Counted from the stretch's first letter, positions 44,250 through 54,050 are shown. The stretch is DNA of 64,000 nt from Roseibium alexandrii DFL-11 (GCF_000158095.2 NZ_CM011002.1:2185228-2249227); one strand, 5' to 3'. Translations and numbers: made by a program. Notes: generated by a model from the sequence alone, not told the origin.

Positions 44250-44492
44250 CTACCGGCAGACGTCGAGGATCCAGAGGAACGCCATTGGAACCATCGCCAG
44301 TGCCGGGAGAATGATGGCCGGATAACCAAACAGAAAGATGCAGACGGCCCAGACCATCGCCAGGTTTCCGACGAACCAGTATTTGGCATCGTCCTCACCA
44401 TAGATCGCGTCCTTCACAAACCAGTTCAGCACTGGAATGATCAGCAACAGGCGGATGATAAGCAGCTCTTGCTCGGCAGTTTTTGCAGACAC
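44250..44492 (-). CDS. Small inner-membrane protein
   Basis: Eighty residues with two to three hydrophobic helices (LLIIRLLLIIPVLNWFVKDA, WFVGNLAMVWAVCIFLFG, AIILPALAMVPMAFLWILD). It ends 4 bp from the convergent DUF2293 gene. No family recognised; function unknown. Confidence 0.7.
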   Translation of the reverse strand: MSAKTAEQELLIIRLLLIIPVLNWFVKDAIYGEDDAKYWFVGNLAMVWAVCIFLFGYPAIILPALAMVPMAFLWILDVCR

Positions 44493-44658
44493 GCGATCAG
44501 GCCTTTATTTGATTTTATGTACGTGGTTTCACGTAAGCTCGGAGAATGGATCCCGCACTGTGACAAAACGCCCGTTGGCTGCGGCATTCTGGCATTTGCG
44601 ACGTTTCTCTTCGCCATGAACTTTTATCGCCTGCGAACTATCCGCACGCTGATGACCC

Positions 44659-46047
44659 TTGCCATTCATCGCGGAGACTTTAAGTTGCAAATTGTCAGTT
44701 ATTACGATGCTCCGGAGACCCCGCGCCGTGCCCCGATTTTCCCCAAAATTCCTTTTGGTTGCCGCCACTCTCACAAATCTTGTTTCGGCTGAAGCCATGT
44801 CTGAAAACAGAATCGATCTCGTCCGCCCAGATGCACCAGAGCTTGCAGCTCATGGCGAGCATGGGGTCGGTCGGATGACGATGCAGCTCACCAATCCCAA
44901 CCAATACGACATCGTCCGGATTGCGGCTGATGAAACGCCGGAGCGGTATGACCGCCCATTGACGGTGGAAATCTTTTATCCGGCTGAAGCGCATGTTGCG
45001 CCAGAACCGATGCGGGTCATCCTGCGGGACGGACAGCGTGAGGTCGACATTCACGGACTCTCCAAACCGGATGCCACGCCTGCCAAGGCCTCTGCCCCCT
45101 ACCCGCTCGTACTGATCTCACACGGCTATCCGGGCAACCGTTTCCTGATGAGCCATCTGGCGGAAAATCTGGCCACCAAGGGGTATGTCGCGGTCTCCAT
45201 CGACCACACTGACAGCATGTATCATGACAAGGCGGCCTTCGGATCCACGCTGGTGAACCGTCCGCTTGATCAGATGTTCGTGTTGAATGAAATGGACCGG
45301 CTCAGCAAGGACGATAACTCGCCACTTGCCGGCCTGATCGACACCAGCCGCACCGGTCTCATCGGTTACTCCATGGGCGGCTATGGCGCGATCATCTCTG
45401 CCGGCGGCGGTGTAACCGACAAATCCATCGGATATGAGTGGGGGGCGCCGGACGGGCTTTTGGGTATGCACAAGGCTGGCAGCACAGATCATGAAACTTT
45501 GATTGATCCCCGTCTCAAGGCGATTGTCGCCATTGGCCCCTGGGGTAGAAACCGGGATTTTTGGGACGCTGAGGGCCTGTCCGGTGTGCGCGTCCCTGCG
45601 CTTTATATGGCCGGCAGCGTTGACGATGTTTCCCAGTATGAAACCGGCATCCGCAAGATCTGGGAAGAAAGCAGTGGAACCGACCGGCATCTTTTGACCT
45701 TCATCAGCGCCAATCATAACGCTGCAGCTCCCATGCCTGCGCCGATGGAATCCTATCCCTTCAGCGACGAACTCGGCTGGGCACCGTTTGAACACTATGC
45801 AGATGCGGTGTGGGACACGGTGCGGATGAACAACATCACGCAGCACTTTGCAACCGCCTTTATGGATCTCCACCTGAAGAACGACACGGACAAGGCCGCC
45901 TATCTAGACCTGATCGAGACGGCAGAAGATGGTGTTTTCGCCCGCAATGACGATGGCATGGACAAGCCAGAGCATACCTACTGGCGCGGCTTCCCTGACA
46001 GGTCCGCAAAGGGCTTGATGTTCGAAACCCGCTCAAAAGGCGAATAA
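44659..46047 (+). CDS. Exported alpha/beta hydrolase (dienelactone/PAF-acetylhydrolase-like)
   Basis: A 462-residue hydrolase. The true start may be ATG 44707, giving a signal-peptide-like SPKFLLVAATLTNLVSA. The alpha/beta fold has PYPLVLISHGYPGNRF (oxyanion region), the nucleophile elbow GLIGYSMGGYGA (Ser about residue 240), an acid in AGSVDDVSQYE and a His in ISANHNAA. The class cleaves esters in the periplasm or outside the cell; the substrate is unknown. A hairpin at 46060-46091 follows. Confidence 0.85.
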   Translation: MPFIAETLSCKLSVITMLRRPRAVPRFSPKFLLVAATLTNLVSAEAMSENRIDLVRPDAPELAAHGEHGVGRMTMQLTNPNQYDIVRIAADETPERYDRPLTVEIFYPAEAHVAPEPMRVILRDGQREVDIHGLSKPDATPAKASAPYPLVLISHGYPGNRFLMSHLAENLATKGYVAVSIDHTDSMYHDKAAFGSTLVNRPLDQMFVLNEMDRLSKDDNSPLAGLIDTSRTGLIGYSMGGYGAIISAGGGVTDKSIGYEWGAPDGLLGMHKAGSTDHETLIDPRLKAIVAIGPWGRNRDFWDAEGLSGVRVPALYMAGSVDDVSQYETGIRKIWEESSGTDRHLLTFISANHNAAAPMPAPMESYPFSDELGWAPFEHYADAVWDTVRMNNITQHFATAFMDLHLKNDTDKAAYLDLIETAEDGVFARNDDGMDKPEHTYWRGFPDRSAKGLMFETRSKGE

Positions 46048-46059
46048 CATCTTAATTTC

Positions 46060-46091
46060 ACAAGCGGCGCGCGGAACAGGCCGCCGCTTGT
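46060..46091. terminator. Hairpin after the hydrolase gene
   Basis: Perfect 10-bp arms ACAAGCGGCG and CGCCGCTTGT. There is no clear T-run, so termination is possible but not certain. Confidence 0.4.
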
Positions 46092-46154
46092 TAACCTGAC
46101 ATGCAAGCGCCCCTTTTACTCTGACGTTCAATCAGGATAAAAATCCTTTGGTTT

Positions 46155-46964
46155 TTGAAGATTCGAACGTTGGGGAACTTTGTGTTCCGATCTTACCGGA
46201 CTTGGGCCAAAATCTACTGGGCTTGCTTTTCGGCCTTGGTGCTTTCGCTCACCAGCGCGGTTGCTTTCTGTGTCATGCCGCGGCCATTGGCAGCCGAAAC
46301 CGGACCGGTCATTTTAACGACGCACGACCTTCCGCCTTACGGATCAGTTCAGCCCGATGGAAGCTTTGATGGGATCGCGGTTCGTGTCGTTTCCTGCGCT
46401 CTCGATGCAATTGATCGTGCGTTTGAAATCCACGTGCTGCCTTGGAAACGCGCACAGCTGGAGGTTCAAAACGGGTATGCGGACGGCTTTTTCGCGGCGT
46501 CCCAAAATGCTCGGCGCGATGCCTATGCAACGGCCAGCGCGATCATCGCCCGGCAGACATGGACGTGGTATCTCCTCGAGAATCAAATCCTAAGTCCGAA
46601 AGACCCCGCCAATCGCTTGTCCATGCTGACGTCGAGCTTTCTCGGCGCGAACATGCAAACGTGGCTCCGCCGGAACGGGTATCGCACAACGGATTTTCCG
46701 CCCAGAGACACGAATGCCCTTCTGGAAATGTTGCTGGCCGGCCGTGTGGACGCTGTGCTCGCCAACAACCTGGTTATTGAGAGCATTTTGGACACCCGCG
46801 GAGTATTGAGCGAAATCCGCTCAGAGGTTCAGCAGGACAAACCGCTTTCGGTCTATTTTTCGAATGATTTCCTTCAACTCAACCCGGGTTTCCTGGCCGA
46901 GTTCGATGCGGCGGTGCCGGACTGCCGCGATGCTGAGGCGGCCTCCGGCGACATCAACTCATAA
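46155..46964 (+). CDS. Periplasmic solute-binding protein (SBP_bac_3 type), orphan
   Basis: About 269 residues; the TTG start is uncertain, but a signal peptide is evident (WACFSALVLSLTSAVAFCVM, ending near PLAAETG). The fold shows TTHDLPPYGSVQPDGSFDGI, LPWKRAQLEVQNGYADGFFA, and a lobe-two LLEMLLAGRVDAVLANN. It ends 7 bp from the convergent ridA-like gene. No transporter genes adjoin it. Confidence 0.8.
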   Translation: MKIRTLGNFVFRSYRTWAKIYWACFSALVLSLTSAVAFCVMPRPLAAETGPVILTTHDLPPYGSVQPDGSFDGIAVRVVSCALDAIDRAFEIHVLPWKRAQLEVQNGYADGFFAASQNARRDAYATASAIIARQTWTWYLLENQILSPKDPANRLSMLTSSFLGANMQTWLRRNGYRTTDFPPRDTNALLEMLLAGRVDAVLANNLVIESILDTRGVLSEIRSEVQQDKPLSVYFSNDFLQLNPGFLAEFDAAVPDCRDAEAASGDINS

Positions 46965-46970
46965 AGACAA

Positions 46971-47363
46971 CTAAGGACGGCGCGCGACCAGGTCGATCTC
47001 CACCAGGGCACTGACAGCAAGCGCGGTCACACCGATGCAGGTCCGTCCCGGCAACTTCCCCTCCTCGAAGTAGGAACGGTAGGTTTCGTTCATCTGTGCA
47101 TAATCGCGTTCGAATTCGGTTAGATAGACCCGGGCGAAGGTCACATTCCCCAGCCCCAGTCCGAGCCCTTCCAACACGATTTTCAGATTGTCCATCACCC
47201 GGGCGGTCTGTGCCCCAATGCCGGCTGGCAGTGGCGCATCCGGGGCATCTGGATCGGTTGGCATCTGACCCGTGACAAAGACCCATCCGTCGGCTTCCAC
47301 GGCATGCGAGAACGGCGCAACAGGCCGCGGGCCTTGGTCGATCATGTGATGAATTGGCAGCAC
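46971..47363 (-). CDS. RidA-family protein
   Basis: A 130-residue YjgF/RidA protein: PFSHAVEADGWVFVTGQMPT at the start, QTARVMDNLKIVLEGLG in the middle, and LPGRTCIGVTALAVSALVEI at the end, with the Arg that binds the substrate carboxylate. Such proteins deaminate reactive enamines or imines from PLP enzymes. The MOSC gene lies 59 bp away on the same strand. Confidence 0.93.
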   Translation of the reverse strand: MLPIHHMIDQGPRPVAPFSHAVEADGWVFVTGQMPTDPDAPDAPLPAGIGAQTARVMDNLKIVLEGLGLGLGNVTFARVYLTEFERDYAQMNETYRSYFEEGKLPGRTCIGVTALAVSALVEIDLVARRP

Positions 47364-47422
47364 GGCTTATCTTCCCTGATTGTTGGCTGGAATGAGAAGA
47401 CAAGCGGATTGCCAACCGAGAC

Positions 47423-48040
47423 TCAAGTCTTTGGATAAATCCATTGCTCGGGAATGTGCGCGGTTACTGCCTCGCCCGCAGCAACCGTACCCGGCTTTTC
47501 GACAAAACCTACCAAGCCACGCAGCCTTCGGGCCTTTTGCGGGAACAGCAGATCAAGCCCGCTGCGGTCAGGGAACTGGCGATCGATTGCGGATCCGGCA
47601 AAGCGGCACGGGGCATTGTCGCCATCGACCCGGATCACCACACCGCCCTCAAATTCAAGACGTGTGCGCGGAGGGATCAGCGAGAGATTGGGAATGCCGG
47701 AGAGCGTGATGTTGCCGCCAATCCATTCGGACTTGAGTTCGGGGAGTTCCATGCGCTCAGCAATGATTGCCAATTCTTCTACCGACAGGATGGAGATCTG
47801 CCGCTCGTTGCACATTTCGGTTCCGCGCGGGTACCACGGCTCGCGCCCCCCGGACTTGCGGGTGAACCCGGCATGCCGATCCCCCGGAACCCCCTCAAAT
47901 GTCAGGTCCAGACGCTCGACCGGTTCGGTCTGAAAGTCCTCCGTCACCGGGGTACCGAAAACGCCCTCCACGTGCCCTGCGATCTTGAATTTGCGGGTAA
48001 CGTCCAGTGTATCGGCAAGGCAGGTGTCTTGGTCGGCCAT
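47423..48040 (-). CDS. MOSC-domain protein
   Basis: A 205-residue MOSC (molybdenum cofactor sulfurase C-terminal) domain protein. Motifs: EGVPGDRHAGFTRKSGGRE, QISILSVEELAIIAERMELP, and the family Cys in RVDGDNAPCRFAG (about residue 148). MOSC proteins handle sulphur for Moco or bind Moco in detoxifying reductases. No other Moco gene is near. It lies upstream of the RidA gene, and the two may be co-transcribed. Confidence 0.9.
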   Translation of the reverse strand: MADQDTCLADTLDVTRKFKIAGHVEGVFGTPVTEDFQTEPVERLDLTFEGVPGDRHAGFTRKSGGREPWYPRGTEMCNERQISILSVEELAIIAERMELPELKSEWIGGNITLSGIPNLSLIPPRTRLEFEGGVVIRVDGDNAPCRFAGSAIDRQFPDRSGLDLLFPQKARRLRGLVGFVEKPGTVAAGEAVTAHIPEQWIYPKT

Positions 48041-48245
48041 GGTGTCAGTCCTCAGATCATGTGTTGCCAGCTACGTACTGGAATGGGACGTTGACCGCCA
48101 GCAAAAGCCTGTGATGAGTTCATGCAAATGATTGATGGAAGCCGACGGTCAGCCTTGCACAGGTAGAAATTTTTGACCTACTTGCGAAAGTAACGAACAA
48201 ATAAGACCGCCGTGGTTTTCTGGAACGAACTGAAAGGAACTGCTG

Positions 48246-49046
48246 TTGTTGCTCGTCTTGCATTGCCGCCGATCCGGCAGAAATCTCTTCCGCGCTCTCA
48301 TTTGTGGGTTGGGCTTCTTGTTGGCCACTTTGCCGCCGGCGCTCGCCGCGGATCAGGTGCTTTTTTTGCAGGACAATGCCTACGCCCCCTACATGACCGT
48401 CGAAAACGGCATGCCGGCGGGGCTCTATGCCGAGATCCTTTTCGAAGCGCAACGCCGGATGGACGCAAGCAACCTTTCGGTTCAGGCGGTTCCCTGGACG
48501 CGCGCAACGGTTCTGGTGGAAAACGGGTATGCACAAGGTCTGGTTGGCAGCTACTACAAGCCGACAGACAGACCGTGGATCCGTCATTGGTCCGTGCCCA
48601 TCTTTTTTGAAGAAGTCAGCATCTTTTGCCGGTCCGGGATCGCGCAGCCCGGGTGGATATACCCGGACGACTATAAAGGCCTCCTGTTCGGCAATGTTGC
48701 TGGCTACAAAGCGCCCGGAGACCGGTTCTTTGAGCTCGTCGAGCAGGGAGTGATTAAGCTGGAAGAAGCTCAGACAACCGAACAGAACCTGGACAAACTC
48801 GCGCTCGGGCGGATTGATTGTTATGTCGTGGAGCGCATCGCCACGGAAGTCCTCATCCGCGAAAAGAACATCAAGAATGTTCGGATTGCCGGGACTGCCT
48901 CCTTGGAAGCTGCCTATATCGGGTATTCCGACAAGTGGACCGGGCCGAATGCTGATGCCTTTATCAAGGCCATGGATGAAACGCTAACGGACATGAAGGC
49001 TGACGGTACGATTGACCGTATCATCGCAAAGTTCATTGGAAGTTGA
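48246..49046 (+). CDS. Periplasmic solute-binding protein (SBP_bac_3 type), orphan
   Basis: A 266-residue exported protein starting at TTG 48246, 6 bases after AAAGGA; signal peptide ends near PPALAADQV. It is close to the next gene at 49271: shared blocks are DNAYAPYMTVENGMPAGLYA, VPWTRATVLVENGYAQGLVG, SYYKPTDRPWIRHW and a terminal MKADGTIDRIIAKF. The pair looks like an old tandem duplication. No permease or ATPase. Confidence 0.82.
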   Translation: MLLVLHCRRSGRNLFRALICGLGFLLATLPPALAADQVLFLQDNAYAPYMTVENGMPAGLYAEILFEAQRRMDASNLSVQAVPWTRATVLVENGYAQGLVGSYYKPTDRPWIRHWSVPIFFEEVSIFCRSGIAQPGWIYPDDYKGLLFGNVAGYKAPGDRFFELVEQGVIKLEEAQTTEQNLDKLALGRIDCYVVERIATEVLIREKNIKNVRIAGTASLEAAYIGYSDKWTGPNADAFIKAMDETLTDMKADGTIDRIIAKFIGS

Positions 49047-49270
49047 CACTACTGGCATCGTCGGAATGTCACGATAAGCAACCGCTTGTGTTTATGGATA
49101 ATTGACACTTTCGATGTTTCGTAATTTCTTGAAATCAAAACTATCGTTACGTAATCACACTGATCGACATCCGGGACAGGCTCGGCAATTTTGGAACGTC
49201 AAAACAACAAAAAGCCAGTGAGAACCTCCAGAATGACACCAGCGTGCGCTCCACAGATCACAAAAGACCT

Positions 49271-50065
49271 ATGAAAACCGTACGGAAATGCCTTCTGACG
49301 ATTTGTGCCGCTGTCACGGCGGTGTGCGCAGGCGCCGCGCTGGCTGATGCCGATGAACACGTGCGTCTCGTCACGCTCGTTCAAGACGCGGACTATGCGC
49401 CCTTCATGACGGCCGAAGAGTCCGGGCCTGCCGGGATCTATGCGGAAATCATCAAAGAGGCCGACAAACGGCTGCCGGGTTATACGATCGAGCTGACGTC
49501 TGCGCCCTGGACACGGGCCAAGTTCCTCGTGCAAAGCGGCAAGGTGAATGGCCTGATCGGCACCTATCACAAGCCAATCCGCAGGCCGTGGATCCGCCAT
49601 TTTTCAACGCCCATGGCGACAGAAACGATTTATGTTTATTGCCGGGAAGGCGTAGCCCAGGACCACTGGGAATACCCGAAGGATTATGCGGGGCTGCTCT
49701 TCAGCAACAATGCCGGTTTCTCAACTCCGGGCGCGGAGTTTTTTAAGATGGTATTGAATGGCAAAATCCAGCTTATTGAAGAACAGACGACCGATGCCAA
49801 TTTGCGTCTTTTGCAAATAGGCCGCGCCGATTGTTATGTGCAACAACAAGAGGCAGTCGAACTCTCCATCCAGTCCAACAACTTCGACAAGATCAAACCG
49901 ATCCGGGAAGTCCACACGGAAACCGCCCATATCGGCTACAGCCAGCATTGGAGCGCGGAAGACGGCGATACCTTCATTGCCGACATGGACAGTGTCCTGA
50001 AACAAATGACTGCCGATGGCACGATCCGGAAGATCATCATGAACTGGACTGACGGTACAATATAG
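49271..50065 (+). CDS. Periplasmic solute-binding protein (SBP_bac_3 type), orphan
   Basis: A 264-residue exported protein from ATG 49271, signal peptide ending near GAALADADE. Same plan as its neighbour: DADYAPFMTAEESGPAGIYA, APWTRAKFLVQSGKVNGLIG, TYHKPIRRPWIRHF, and MTADGTIRKIIMNW at the end. The conserved (Y/S)HKP-RPWIRH stretch sets the two apart from the other orphan binders here. Ligand unknown. Confidence 0.82.
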   Translation: MKTVRKCLLTICAAVTAVCAGAALADADEHVRLVTLVQDADYAPFMTAEESGPAGIYAEIIKEADKRLPGYTIELTSAPWTRAKFLVQSGKVNGLIGTYHKPIRRPWIRHFSTPMATETIYVYCREGVAQDHWEYPKDYAGLLFSNNAGFSTPGAEFFKMVLNGKIQLIEEQTTDANLRLLQIGRADCYVQQQEAVELSIQSNNFDKIKPIREVHTETAHIGYSQHWSAEDGDTFIADMDSVLKQMTADGTIRKIIMNWTDGTI

Positions 50066-50106
50066 CACTGTCCCGGCCTGACCAAAGCCCCACTGTTCCG
50101 CAAACC

Positions 50107-51303
50107 TCAATTCAACGGCGAGCTTTTTGCAATCGGCGCGCCAAGCGCCTCCGCCATGTTGGCGATCGCGGCCATTTGGGGAGCGTCCTTGGTCAAGAAA
50201 TCGGAACTGCTGTAGCCCCACCAATCCCAACACCCTTTTGGGTTGCCGCCCGCAAGACCGAACCCGTTGAAAAAATCACCCGGAATGACCTCCGCCTGCG
50301 GATAAAGCACAACAATTCGGTTGCTCTCGGCCCAGCGGTTGAACTGGGTGAGCCGCGCGTATTTCTCGCCAATCTGGCCGCTGGTCTGCTCGCAGCCATG
50401 CAGCGCGATGTGCAAGCGGCAGGGATCGCCTTCAGCGCAGGCTGTTGGAACATAGGCAAATCCGGTGTCCCCCATTCCCACTGCGCCGTTGGTATACAGC
50501 CTCTGATCGAATGTCTTGAAGTTGGCGTTGACGGGTGCCGTTGCCGGGGCGAGCGGACCGTATAGCCAGTTGAGAATATCCCTCGCCTGCTCGATCTTCT
50601 CTGTTGCTCCCTGGGGCGCTTCACAGCTGTTTAGGTAGTCGGGCGCGGTCGTGGAACAGGCCACCACACCGCAGGTCATGTCCGCCTTTGCGGCGTCAGG
50701 GTCGGCCGGACAGGCGTTTTCAGCGTCGGCGGCTGTCAGAAATCCATGCCCCGCATTGATATCATCGACATAGCGAATGCTTTCTGCCGGCACATTGAGA
50801 TCCGCGTAGACTTGCCGCAAGGCGTCCATCGTCGGGCCATGCACCGTCTCATCGGCATCACCGTGAAACAGATAAATACGGTCATCGGCAATGCCGGCAA
50901 TCGGATCGATGTTTCCGGAATTCTCCCGCATGACGTCCAGGGACTCGGCCGGGTCGGGTGCTGACGGGGCATTGTCCATGCAGACCCCGACCGCCTTCAG
51001 CGCGCGATAATAGACAAACGCATTCCACCAGGACTGGACTACGGCGCAACCATAAGGCCCGCCTGCGACAATGCCTGCACCGGAGATGTTGCTGGAGAAA
51101 GCGGTTTGCAGCTGCACACTCATGAATGCGCCGCTGGACAGCCCCGAAACTGTCGTCTCTTGCACAGCCAGGGTCAGTTTGGGAAGCGGTTCTGCAATTG
51201 CCGTAGAACTCATGAACGGCGTTACAAACGCCGCCGAACCGAGAGCGAGAAAGATCGGCAAAGACAGTGCAGGGAATTTGGACCGGCAGACGGACTTCAA
51301 CAT
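50107..51303 (-). CDS. Exported PHB-depolymerase-like esterase
   Basis: A 398-residue exported protein (AGGAGGATACA before ATG 51303; signal peptide ending near STAIAEPLP). The nucleophile elbow is TVSGLSSGAFMSVQLQTAFS (Ser about residue 58), unusually near the N terminus as in intracellular/LpqC-like PHB depolymerases. Other markers: LFHGDADETVHGPTMDAL and RLHIALHGCEQTSGQIG. No separate substrate-binding domain is present, so soluble oligomers or other esters are likely substrates. Confidence 0.82.
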   Translation of the reverse strand: MLKSVCRSKFPALSLPIFLALGSAAFVTPFMSSTAIAEPLPKLTLAVQETTVSGLSSGAFMSVQLQTAFSSNISGAGIVAGGPYGCAVVQSWWNAFVYYRALKAVGVCMDNAPSAPDPAESLDVMRENSGNIDPIAGIADDRIYLFHGDADETVHGPTMDALRQVYADLNVPAESIRYVDDINAGHGFLTAADAENACPADPDAAKADMTCGVVACSTTAPDYLNSCEAPQGATEKIEQARDILNWLYGPLAPATAPVNANFKTFDQRLYTNGAVGMGDTGFAYVPTACAEGDPCRLHIALHGCEQTSGQIGEKYARLTQFNRWAESNRIVVLYPQAEVIPGDFFNGFGLAGGNPKGCWDWWGYSSSDFLTKDAPQMAAIANMAEALGAPIAKSSPLN

Positions 51304-51455
51304 TGTATCCTCCTGACGCGCTCAATCAGTAATTGAACGCTAACAGGACGAAGACCCTTACGCAACGGCAGTGCACAATATATTTGTGCAGCGCATAAAT
51401 TGAACGCCCCACGGAATCTACCGCGGGGCGATCTGGTCAGGTCACAAAGTCCGAG

Positions 51456-52259
51456 TTACTGGATCGGAACGGTGCAAACCATTTGTGTGTGCTGCGAGTT
51501 GATCCAGCAATTGGGCGGCAAGGCGCCTGTCGGGATCGGGTAATAGTAGTAGGCCGGCTGCTTGTTGGCATTCGCAATCGCAGCCCCTGTTGCAACACCG
51601 GCCGCATAGGCTGCGCCCGGATGATAATAGGGACCGTAGGGCGGATAATACGGATGGTAGGGGTGAACCGGGTGATGCCAGCCGCGGCAGCGTGGATCTT
51701 GAGGTGCGTGATAGCAATAAGGGCCATAGGGCTCAAAACCAACGCTGCCAGGCGCAGCGCCGGGGGCCGCTGCGGTTGCGCCATGGTGATGCGGCCGCGG
51801 TCCGTGATCGATAAAGAGCGCCACGCCGGTTGCACTTTCCGGCAAGTCTCCGCGCAGCACTTTCACGTCATAGACAACGCTTGAGCCTTCGGTCTTCGCC
51901 GATGTCAGTTCAACAAGCGCCGGTGCCGTGCCGGTTTGGCTCAAGACACTGACCACCGCATTCGGTGGCACGTCAGCAAACGTGTTGCCAGCGTTCCAGT
52001 ATTCAGAAAAATCAGCGTTGCTGACCTGGCCACCGAGGCGGTACGGGCGCTCGGAAAAGAACAGGACGCCCGTGCTCGCATCGTTCAGGGTCAGGGTTGA
52101 CCCGTCAAAGGTCATGGTGCCGGCTTGCTGGACATAATCGTAAGCTGGTGGCGGTGCCGGATCGCCTTGAACAGGCGCTGCGGTCTGGGGCTGGGCAAAC
52201 GCAAAACCGCAAAAGAGACTTCCCGCCAGCATGGCAGATATGGGCAAAGCAAATTTCAT
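51456..52259 (-). CDS. Exported protein with His/Pro/Tyr-rich C terminus
   Basis: A 267-residue secreted protein (AGGAGGGTTAC before ATG; signal ends near FAFAQPQTA). The middle (residues about 45-155) is a beta-rich domain (GTMTFDGSTLTLNDASTGVL, VLFFSERPYRLGGQVSNADF). From about 160 on, it is rich in His, Pro, Tyr and Gly (HHPVHPYHPYYPPYGPYYHP). Metal binding by the His-rich part is possible. No family recognised. Confidence 0.65.
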   Translation of the reverse strand: MKFALPISAMLAGSLFCGFAFAQPQTAAPVQGDPAPPPAYDYVQQAGTMTFDGSTLTLNDASTGVLFFSERPYRLGGQVSNADFSEYWNAGNTFADVPPNAVVSVLSQTGTAPALVELTSAKTEGSSVVYDVKVLRGDLPESATGVALFIDHGPRPHHHGATAAAPGAAPGSVGFEPYGPYCYHAPQDPRCRGWHHPVHPYHPYYPPYGPYYHPGAAYAAGVATGAAIANANKQPAYYYYPIPTGALPPNCWINSQHTQMVCTVPIQ

Positions 52260-52483
52260 GTAACCCTCCTATCGAAACACCCTTGGTTCCTGCCAGCAGA
52301 ATGGCAAATGCCTTTTGGCGTACATGTGATGGAGAACACTCTTTGCGCCAATTGCACCGAAAAGACGGCGCTGCGATGAAGATTTCGTAAGGTCGGCCAA
52401 AGGCTCCCCACAGCAGGAGACACAGGAGAGCGTGCTCCTTACTTACGTCTTGGCCGGTCCTCAGCAGAGAGAATTCTCACGCC

Positions 52484-52699
52484 TTATTCGGTCGATGGTC
52501 CGGATGGCGGCGTATAGGGCGTCCCGCCGCCGGGCACTTTTCTGGGTCCCTTCGGTGCATCTCCCTGACTCACACTCAAGGGCGCCACATCGTCATGCGA
52601 CGGCCCATGCCCGCCACCGAGCCCAGGTAAAACACCACCCGGAAATGGCGCGTTCACGCCCCTCTTTTGATCATCCTTCGGCTTCTTGCGATCCACCAT
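52484..52699 (-). CDS. Small disordered-looking protein
   Basis: Seventy-one residues rich in Gly, Pro, Lys and Asp (KKPKDDQKRGVNAPFPGGVL), with no hydrophobic core. It follows the DUF6338-like gene by 3 bp on the same strand, suggesting co-transcription. Function unknown; real translation is uncertain. Confidence 0.45.
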   Translation of the reverse strand: MVDRKKPKDDQKRGVNAPFPGGVLPGLGGGHGPSHDDVAPLSVSQGDAPKGPRKVPGGGTPYTPPSGPSTE

Positions 52700-52702
52700 G
52701 GC

Positions 52703-53353
52703 CTAGTCCTCCTCCAACTCGATCGCGACGACATTCGACATGTCCGGCAACAGAACTTCACCAGCCGGAACTTGCTGAACTTGCGTGCCGGCTGAGGGGA
52801 CGAATGTCTTGCTCTCGCCCACCGGCACAAACCAGACGGCTTGCTTCAAATAGAGTTGCTGTGTCTCCCCGCCTTGGTCGTCGGCGTAATAATGCGGCCA
52901 GCCGGAGAGCGCCGTGCCGTCCTTGAAGCGCACCACAACCCAAATACCCCGCCTTTCGTGAAACACCTCATTCCAAGGCTGCCGGCTGCTGATCCGCTTT
53001 GAAAATTTCAAGGTTTTGAGGATGCGGTGGCTGACGGAATAGTTTTTCAAGAACCCGAACAGGATGCCGTAAGCAGCGGCAACGATCAGCGGCGTTGCCG
53101 AGATGTCGCCGAGATAAGCTGTAATCTTCTGATGTGCGCCGGATTGTGTTTCCGCGCCAAGATCGGGAAAGAAACTCTGGCCGAACAATCCGATGGATGT
53201 GATCTGCGTTGCCAGCAGAAAGAAGATCACCCAGGACACCGACGGCAACGTGTCCTTCACCTTGAAATCAGACACCTGATTGTAGACGAAAAACCCCAGA
53301 ATGCCCGGAAGGATCAGGAGCAGAACGGAAAACGCCTCGAAACTGTCAATCAT
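52703..53353 (-). CDS. DUF6338-like membrane protein
   Basis: A 216-residue protein with three helices (about residues 7-25, 42-60 and 88-105; first LLLILPGILGFFVYNQVSDF) and a cytoplasmic beta-rich domain (WVVVRFKDGTALSGWPHYYA, EELLPDMSNVV-like end). The pattern matches DUF6338 proteins, which have a similar membrane part followed by an SH3-like barrel. Often found with defence or stress loci elsewhere; here it has no such neighbours. Confidence 0.7.
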   Translation of the reverse strand: MIDSFEAFSVLLLILPGILGFFVYNQVSDFKVKDTLPSVSWVIFFLLATQITSIGLFGQSFFPDLGAETQSGAHQKITAYLGDISATPLIVAAAYGILFGFLKNYSVSHRILKTLKFSKRISSRQPWNEVFHERRGIWVVVRFKDGTALSGWPHYYADDQGGETQQLYLKQAVWFVPVGESKTFVPSAGTQVQQVPAGEVLLPDMSNVVAIELEED

Positions 53354-53483
53354 GCCGACCCCGCAACCCAGGGAAGATTTGAAATGACGATAACAATTTT
53401 AAGGATTTATGGACACTGAAAAACGACGCTTCGTTTTTGGGTTTTGCAGATTAGACTGCTGCAGCCTCAATCGGAGAAACACC

Positions 53484-54050
53484 ATGGCCAAGCTATCAGC
53501 GGCTATCCTTTTAACGTTACTCCTCGTCATCAGGGCTTCTGCAGACGCGCCAAGCGTGAGCGTTGCGAGTATCCTTTCCGCGGTCAGCGGGTATCAAGAC
53601 GGCAACTACTACAAGGCTGTGCTGGTGAAGGGCGAAGAAGATGCAGATCTGTATCTCTTCAGCCGGGACGGCTGGGATCTCAATCTGGAAGCATATGCCC
53701 GCGGAATTGTGGTGACCGGGATCGGCGGCACGGACGCGTCCTTGTCAACGGCAGAGAATGGCGCCCTGAGGGTCCATTCCGAAAATATTGCCATTGGGCG
53801 GAACCGGTGGCAGCAGACGCTCACCGTTGTTCACCGCGATGGCCAGTACGTGGTCGCCGGATACACTTATTCCTTTTACGACACGCTGGCTGTTGATGCG
53901 AATGGCGATGTCTTGACCGGCGAGTGCGACGTCAATCTTTTGACTGGCAAGGGCTTCAAGGACAGCCATCCGTTCCGCACCAATTTCAGATCAGTGCCCG
54001 TAACAAAATGGCGCGCGGACATGGCGCCACCGGAATGCGAATGGGAGTAA
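53484..54050 (+). CDS. Hypothetical exported protein
   Basis: A 188-residue protein starting at MAKLSAAILLTLLLVIRASA, a signal peptide; the 25 residues before it are not signal-like. The mature part is beta-rich (AVLVKGEEDADLYLFSRDGW, LTVVHRDGQYVVAGYTYSFY) with a Cys near the end (GECDVNL and PPECEWE), perhaps a disulphide. No family recognised; divergent from the DUF6338-like gene. Confidence 0.6.
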   Translation: MAKLSAAILLTLLLVIRASADAPSVSVASILSAVSGYQDGNYYKAVLVKGEEDADLYLFSRDGWDLNLEAYARGIVVTGIGGTDASLSTAENGALRVHSENIAIGRNRWQQTLTVVHRDGQYVVAGYTYSFYDTLAVDANGDVLTGECDVNLLTGKGFKDSHPFRTNFRSVPVTKWRADMAPPECEWE

